In this document: positions 6,523 to 9,704 of the stretch, one piece after another
Position numbering within the stretch: the first letter of the stretch is position 1
How the letters are laid out: the number at the start of each line of letters is the position of its first letter
Made by a program: the position numbers and the translations under genes
Origin: Paucimonas sp.
Lineage (GTDB): Bacteria > Pseudomonadota > Gammaproteobacteria > Burkholderiales > Burkholderiaceae_D
Direction: 5' to 3'
Assembly (NCBI GenBank): GCA_029266815.1
Contig: JAQSWC010000029.1
Location: 1 to 9,704 of the forward strand
DNA: 9,704 nt
Notes under the pieces: model-generated
Database searches by the model: none
What the model was told of the DNA's origin: nothing
The model's input: only the letters and a program-made list of their open reading frames with translations

Positions 6523-7568
6523 GAGGCAAGCCTTTGCAGCGAGGGTGGAGCCCAGAATTTTTTCAGCGACAGTCGGCCCAGCCCAAGCGTGACCAGCCGC
6601 ACATCGTCGGTGAGAATAAGGTTGAGGCCATCAAGCGTGCCGTTCTTCAGTGCGGAGAGCAGCGGCTCGAACCAGAGCGATTCGAGCGCGTTCATGTTTT
6701 CCAGCCAGGTGCCCCAGTCGGAAGCGAGCGCCGGCGAGCTGAGGTCGTCGAGAACGGCCAGCGAAACGGAGGCAGCGTTGGCAAGTATGTCGGCTGCGCT
6801 GCAGGAGGAGTTGCTGCGGGTAGTGGTATCGAATGCATGCATCCAACCGCTCGGAGCGCAAATGCTCTCATAGTCGCTGGAAATTCGCAGTTCCGGCCGG
6901 CTGCCGCCCCAGAGCCAGAGGGAATTGACTGCCTCTTTCCCTTGCAACTCCCGCGCTGCATTGGCGGGATGAGTGTGCCAGTGCATCTGAATTTCATTCT
7001 GCAGCCTGCGCCAATCGCGTTCGTGCGCGCCTTTCGGCATCCAGATATCGATGTTGTGCCCGCAGGCGGCATCGGGCGTGGAGGTGGTTAATCCGCGCCA
7101 ATCGTCTGCCCGCAAAATCCAGGTTCGCGCATCACCGTAAAGCAGCTCATGACCTGCCTCCGAACACAATGCTTGGGCCGCGTCGAAAAATGAGCGCGAC
7201 TCCTTGTCCTCCAAGGAAAGTTTCCTGAGGTCAGTCAATACCAAGTGGTCCCTTGCAATGTGAATATGCACGGGTTGCAGAATGAACCAGAATCCCTCGT
7301 CGCGGCGAAGGCCGAAGGCTCTCATCGTCGGAGCCGCCACTCCTGGACTTCCGCTCTCATTGCTGTCGATCCCGAAACGTTCCGTCAGCCATGCCTCGTG
7401 CGGCAGCGCTCGCGCGAAGGAATCGCTCGGAGCTTTCCTGTTCTGTTTGGCTTTCGACGCAAGGATCGAGAACGAGGGCGCCTGGATCGCTGAAAGCAGG
7501 TCTTTCGCCATTTCCGCAGGCGGGAGAGCAAAAGGGATTACTAGATCGATGTGCTTCATGCGCGTCAT
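6519..7568 (-). CDS. RpfE/ApgM-like conserved protein (function uncertain), upstream of and overlapping recJ
   Basis: This 349-residue protein resembles a family in beta- and gammaproteobacteria often annotated as RpfE-type regulatory protein or cofactor-independent phosphoglycerate mutase. Visible signatures are HIDLVIPFALPP near the N-terminus, QMHWHTHPAN at 194-203, and NSLWLWGGSRP at 215-225; the last is the most typical motif. I see no alkaline-phosphatase-type metal site of a true phosphoglycerate mutase, so enzymatic activity is doubtful. There is no signal peptide or membrane segment, so it is probably cytoplasmic. Its stop overlaps the recJ start (GTGA), implying one mRNA with coupled translation. 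A similar rpfE-recJ neighbourhood is known in Xanthomonas rpf clusters, as I recall it. Start ATG 7568 is used; ATG 7559 is equally possible because neither has a clear ribosome binding site. The family assignment is from motif memory and is moderately sure; the function is unknown. Confidence 0.75.
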   Translation of the reverse strand: MTRMKHIDLVIPFALPPAEMAKDLLSAIQAPSFSILASKAKQNRKAPSDSFARALPHEAWLTERFGIDSNESGSPGVAAPTMRAFGLRRDEGFWFILQPVHIHIARDHLVLTDLRKLSLEDKESRSFFDAAQALCSEAGHELLYGDARTWILRADDWRGLTTSTPDAACGHNIDIWMPKGAHERDWRRLQNEIQMHWHTHPANAARELQGKEAVNSLWLWGGSRPELRISSDYESICAPSGWMHAFDTTTRSNSSCSAADILANAASVSLAVLDDLSSPALASDWGTWLENMNALESLWFEPLLSALKNGTLDGLNLILTDDVRLVTLGLGRLSLKKFWAPPSLQRLAS

Positions 7569-7648
7569 TCTATGGCAAACTTCGCTTCTTCAGTCGTTGT
7601 ATGAATAGAAAGTAGAAAGATGATCTCGTTCTCCGCAGGGAGCCGTTA
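7569..7648. promoter_or_regulatory. Divergent intergenic region between the RpfE-like/recJ operon and the lolC operon
   Basis: These 80 bases are the only non-coding DNA between two divergent operons, so they should carry both promoters unless one lies inside a gene. The stretch is AT-richer than its surroundings. TATGAA at 7600-7605 (+) is a possible -10 box, but I find no convincing -35 for either strand. The shared short region could allow mutual regulation. Confidence 0.35.
7637..7642 (+). promoter_or_regulatory. Ribosome binding site deciding the TTG start of lolC
   Basis: AGGGAG lies 6 bases before TTG 7649, the proper distance for a start there. The paralog downstream independently has the same N-terminal length: both have PFEW or LPFEW ending at residue 11. 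This makes the unusual TTG start credible. Confidence 0.7.
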
Positions 7649-8926
7649 TTGAGCATCGATAAGTCACTGCCGTTCGAATGGCGTGTCGGGCTGCGTTATA
7701 CCCGCGCAGGCCGGCGCAACAGCCGCAATCGCTTCATCTCTTTCATATCGCTGATCTCGATGGCGGGCATTGCGCTCGGCGTGGCGGCGCTGATCATCAT
7801 CATGTCCATCATGAATGGATTCCAGAAGGACGTGCTGGATCGCATGCTTTCCGTCATGGTGCATATCGAGATATCCGGCTCGCAGGGCGGCTTGCAGCAT
7901 TGGCAGCAGGTGGCGGAGCAGACGTCCCGGCATTCGGAGGTCAGGGGCGTGGCTCCTTATGTCGTGAGCCAGGCAATGCTGATGCATGGCGGCGCGATGC
8001 GCGGCGTGGTGGTGCGCGGCATCCTGCCCGAGCAGGAGCCCAAAGTATCTGACCTGGCTGCGCAGACAAAACTCGGCCGCCTTGGTGATCTCGAAACCGG
8101 TTCCTTCAATATCGCGCTGGGTGCCGATCTGGCCCGCTCTTTGGGTGTGCGTACCGGAGACAAGGTCACATTGATCGCGCCCCAGGGGCAGGTCACACCC
8201 GCCGGCATCATTCCCCGCATGCGGCAGTTCAATGTGGCAGCCACCTTCGAGTCCGGGCATTATCAGTACGACACGACGCTGGCATTCATCCATCTGGAAG
8301 ACGGGCAGAGGATGTTCCGTTCGGATGGGCCGTCGGGTGTACGCGTGAAAATTGAAGACCTGCACCGCGCGCCGCAAGTAGCCGCCGAATTGTCCGCAAT
8401 GATCGATTCCGTGAAAAACGGTGATGCTGTCGTGAAGGACTGGTCGCAGCAGAACCGCACCTGGTTCGCCGCAGTGCAGGTCGAGAAGAAGATGATGTTC
8501 ATCATCCTTGCGATGGTGATTGCGGTAGCGGCCTTCAACCTGGTATCTACGCTGATCATGACCGTGACCGAGAAGCAGGCCGACATCGCCATCCTCCGCA
8601 CGCTGGGGGCATCGCCGTTTTCAATCATGAAGATTTTCATGATTCAGGGCGGACTGGTCGGTCTGCTGGGTACGGCAATCGGATTGCTGGGCGGCGTGCT
8701 GGTGGCCCTGAACATTTCAGTCATCGTGCCTTTCTTCGAACGCCTGTTCGGGTTCCAGATACTTTCCAGCGAGCTGTTCGTGAATTCCACGTTGCCGTCG
8801 GACATGCATTGGCCGGACGTGCTGGTAGTCAGCGCCATCGCAGTAGTGTTGGCCTTCGTTGCCACGCTGTATCCCAGCCGCCGCGCTTCCCTCATCAATC
8901 CCGCGGAGGCCTTGCGCTATGAGTAA
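7649..8926 (+). CDS. lolC: Lipoprotein-releasing ABC transporter permease, LolC/LolF family
   Basis: This 425-residue inner-membrane permease should, with LolD, extract outer-membrane lipoproteins and hand them to periplasmic LolA. Its topology is that of the MacB/LolCE superfamily: one helix at about 29-54 (ending MSIMNGF), a large periplasmic domain at about 60-275, then three helices at about 283-305, 333-357 and 390-408, and the family ending NPAEALRYE. The Hook loop that LolC uses to grip LolA is present: VTPAG at 182-186, followed by PRMRQF at 189-194. Arg192 aligns with the Pad Arg182 of E. coli LolC (numbering from memory), so it is more LolC- or LolF-like than LolE-like. MTVTEKQADIAILRTLGAS at 304-322 is the coupling region facing the ATPase. 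It starts with TTG and is followed after 12 bases by a paralog, so both belong to one operon. LolD is not in the window. Confidence 0.93.
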   Translation: MSIDKSLPFEWRVGLRYTRAGRRNSRNRFISFISLISMAGIALGVAALIIIMSIMNGFQKDVLDRMLSVMVHIEISGSQGGLQHWQQVAEQTSRHSEVRGVAPYVVSQAMLMHGGAMRGVVVRGILPEQEPKVSDLAAQTKLGRLGDLETGSFNIALGADLARSLGVRTGDKVTLIAPQGQVTPAGIIPRMRQFNVAATFESGHYQYDTTLAFIHLEDGQRMFRSDGPSGVRVKIEDLHRAPQVAAELSAMIDSVKNGDAVVKDWSQQNRTWFAAVQVEKKMMFIILAMVIAVAAFNLVSTLIMTVTEKQADIAILRTLGASPFSIMKIFMIQGGLVGLLGTAIGLLGGVLVALNISVIVPFFERLFGFQILSSELFVNSTLPSDMHWPDVLVVSAIAVVLAFVATLYPSRRASLINPAEALRYE

Positions 8927-8927
8927 T

Positions 8928-8931
8928 GGAG
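8928..8931 (+). promoter_or_regulatory. Ribosome binding site of the second LolC-family gene
   Basis: GGAG lies 7 bases before ATG 8939, in the 12-base gap after the first permease's TAA. It favours ATG 8939 over the in-frame GTG at 8933. It also argues against the ATG at 8926, which overlaps the stop as TAATG but opens a different, unrelated frame. Confidence 0.65.
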
Positions 8932-8938
8932 TGTGCGC

Positions 8939-9704
8939 ATGAGCCTGCCGAGAAATCCGCCTTTCGAATGGCTGGTGGGGTTGCGCTATACGCAGGCCGG
9001 CAGGCGCGGCCGCGGCAACCGATTCATCTCATTCATCTCGCTGATATCGATGAGCGGAATCGCGCTGGGCGTGGCGGCATTGATTGTCGTTCTGTCGGTC
9101 ATGAATGGGTTCGAGAAAGAGGTGCGAAACCGGATGCTGTCGGTGATTCCGCATATCGATGTCTTCGACGTGACAGGTGCGCTGCCAGATTTTCGCGCGA
9201 CGGTGGCCGAGGTTCTGACTAATAAGGAGGTGGTTGCGGCGGCGCCCTACGCGGCGGGCGAGGCCATGATCACGCGCGAAGACGTAGTGCGAGGCGTGGT
9301 CATCCGCGGCGTCTCACCGGGCGACGAGATCAATGTTTCGGATATTGCCTCACAAATGAAACAGGGCAGCCTGAACAGCCTGGAAAGCGGCAGTTCGAGA
9401 ATCCTCCTCGGCGAAGAACTGGCGCGCGAACTCGACGTGGCCGTCGGCGGCAAGATCAACCTGATCGCACCCGAGGGCGACATCACTTCATCCCAAGCCT
9501 TGCCCCGCATGGTCCAGTTCACCGTGTCCGGCATTTTCAATACCGGGCACCATGAATACGATTCCACGTTCGCCTTCATGCATCTCGACGACGCCATGAC
9601 GCTGTTCAAGCTGCCCGGCCCCAGCGGCTTGCGGCTGAAGCTGGCCGACATGCAGCGTGCGCCTGCGGTGGCGCAGAAACTGGCGCGTACCGTTACCAGC
9701 GATG
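8939..9704 (+). CDS. Second LolC/LolE/LolF-family permease, tandem paralog (3' end outside the window)
   Basis: The 255 visible residues align without a single gap to the preceding permease, with 43 of the first 58 residues identical. They include the first membrane helix (about 29-54, ending LSVMNGF) and most of the periplasmic domain (APYAAGEAM, RGVVIRGV, GHHEYDSTFAFMHL). The reading frame runs off the right edge, so the last three helices and the stop are not seen. It probably pairs with the upstream protein as the LolC/LolE heterodimer of a lipoprotein-releasing transporter. At the Hook it has ITSSQ at 182-186 where the partner has VTPAG, and Val192 in place of the Pad arginine. It may therefore be the partner that does not hold LolA, like LolE, but this is inference, as is the choice of lolE over a second lolC or lolF name. 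Confidence 0.9.
   Translation, partial: MSLPRNPPFEWLVGLRYTQAGRRGRGNRFISFISLISMSGIALGVAALIVVLSVMNGFEKEVRNRMLSVIPHIDVFDVTGALPDFRATVAEVLTNKEVVAAAPYAAGEAMITREDVVRGVVIRGVSPGDEINVSDIASQMKQGSLNSLESGSSRILLGEELARELDVAVGGKINLIAPEGDITSSQALPRMVQFTVSGIFNTGHHEYDSTFAFMHLDDAMTLFKLPGPSGLRLKLADMQRAPAVAQKLARTVTSD

Noticed and set aside
6426..7091. 221-residue + strand frame across the recJ/RpfE-like junction
   Set aside because: It is antisense to two well-supported genes and shows no motif; GC-rich codon bias keeps such frames open.
8926..9222. 98-residue + strand frame whose ATG overlaps the lolC stop as TAATG
   Set aside because: The overlap imitates translational coupling, but the product matches nothing and covers the first part of the second permease, whose frame from 8939 is clearly homologous to the first.
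1..9704. A defence system, prophage, mobile element or CRISPR array
   Set aside because: No integrase, transposase, toxin-antitoxin, terminal inverted repeats, short spaced repeats or composition shift is visible; the genes are envelope or housekeeping types.

Overview
The window looks like a chromosomal segment of a GC-rich betaproteobacterium, probably Burkholderiales and possibly Oxalobacteraceae. This rests on GC-rich codon use, an RpfE/ApgM-like gene overlapping recJ, a LolC-family operon and a Csd6-like L,D-transpeptidase with an NTF2-like tail. No sequence search was possible, so the taxonomy is inference. There are no RNA genes, insertion sequences, CRISPR arrays or prophage signatures. 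It reads as ordinary housekeeping and cell-envelope DNA plus one unusual structural gene.

Layout, left to right. (1) From the left edge to 2306 on the + strand is the 3' part of a very large Ala/Glu/Arg/Lys-rich coiled-coil protein with a single C-terminal membrane segment. At least six units of exactly 98 residues (14 heptads) follow each other in it. A hairpin-plus-T-run terminator at 2340-2366 closes this transcription unit. (2) At 2512-4808 (+) two exported proteins overlap by one base (TGATG). The first is a TPR protein with an NTF2-like C-terminal domain; the second is a YkuD-fold L,D-transpeptidase or carboxypeptidase of the YafK/Csd6 type. Both end in the same type of NTF2-like domain, so they probably act together on peptidoglycan in the periplasm. 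(3) At 7568-4816 (-) an RpfE/ApgM-like protein of unclear function overlaps recJ by GTGA. RecJ ends 7 bases from the convergent transpeptidase gene. (4) From 7649 to the right edge (+) are two tandem paralogous LolC/LolE/LolF-family permeases, the second cut off by the window. They are expected to form the membrane part of the ABC machine that passes lipoproteins to LolA; its ATPase LolD would be expected just beyond the window.

The items most worth a second look are the 98-residue superhelical repeat of the coiled-coil protein, the TPR-NTF2/YkuD-NTF2 pair, and the tandem LolC paralogs. The paralogs align without gaps over 255 residues but differ at the LolA-binding Hook and Pad. I found no clear evidence of a wholly new multi-gene system.
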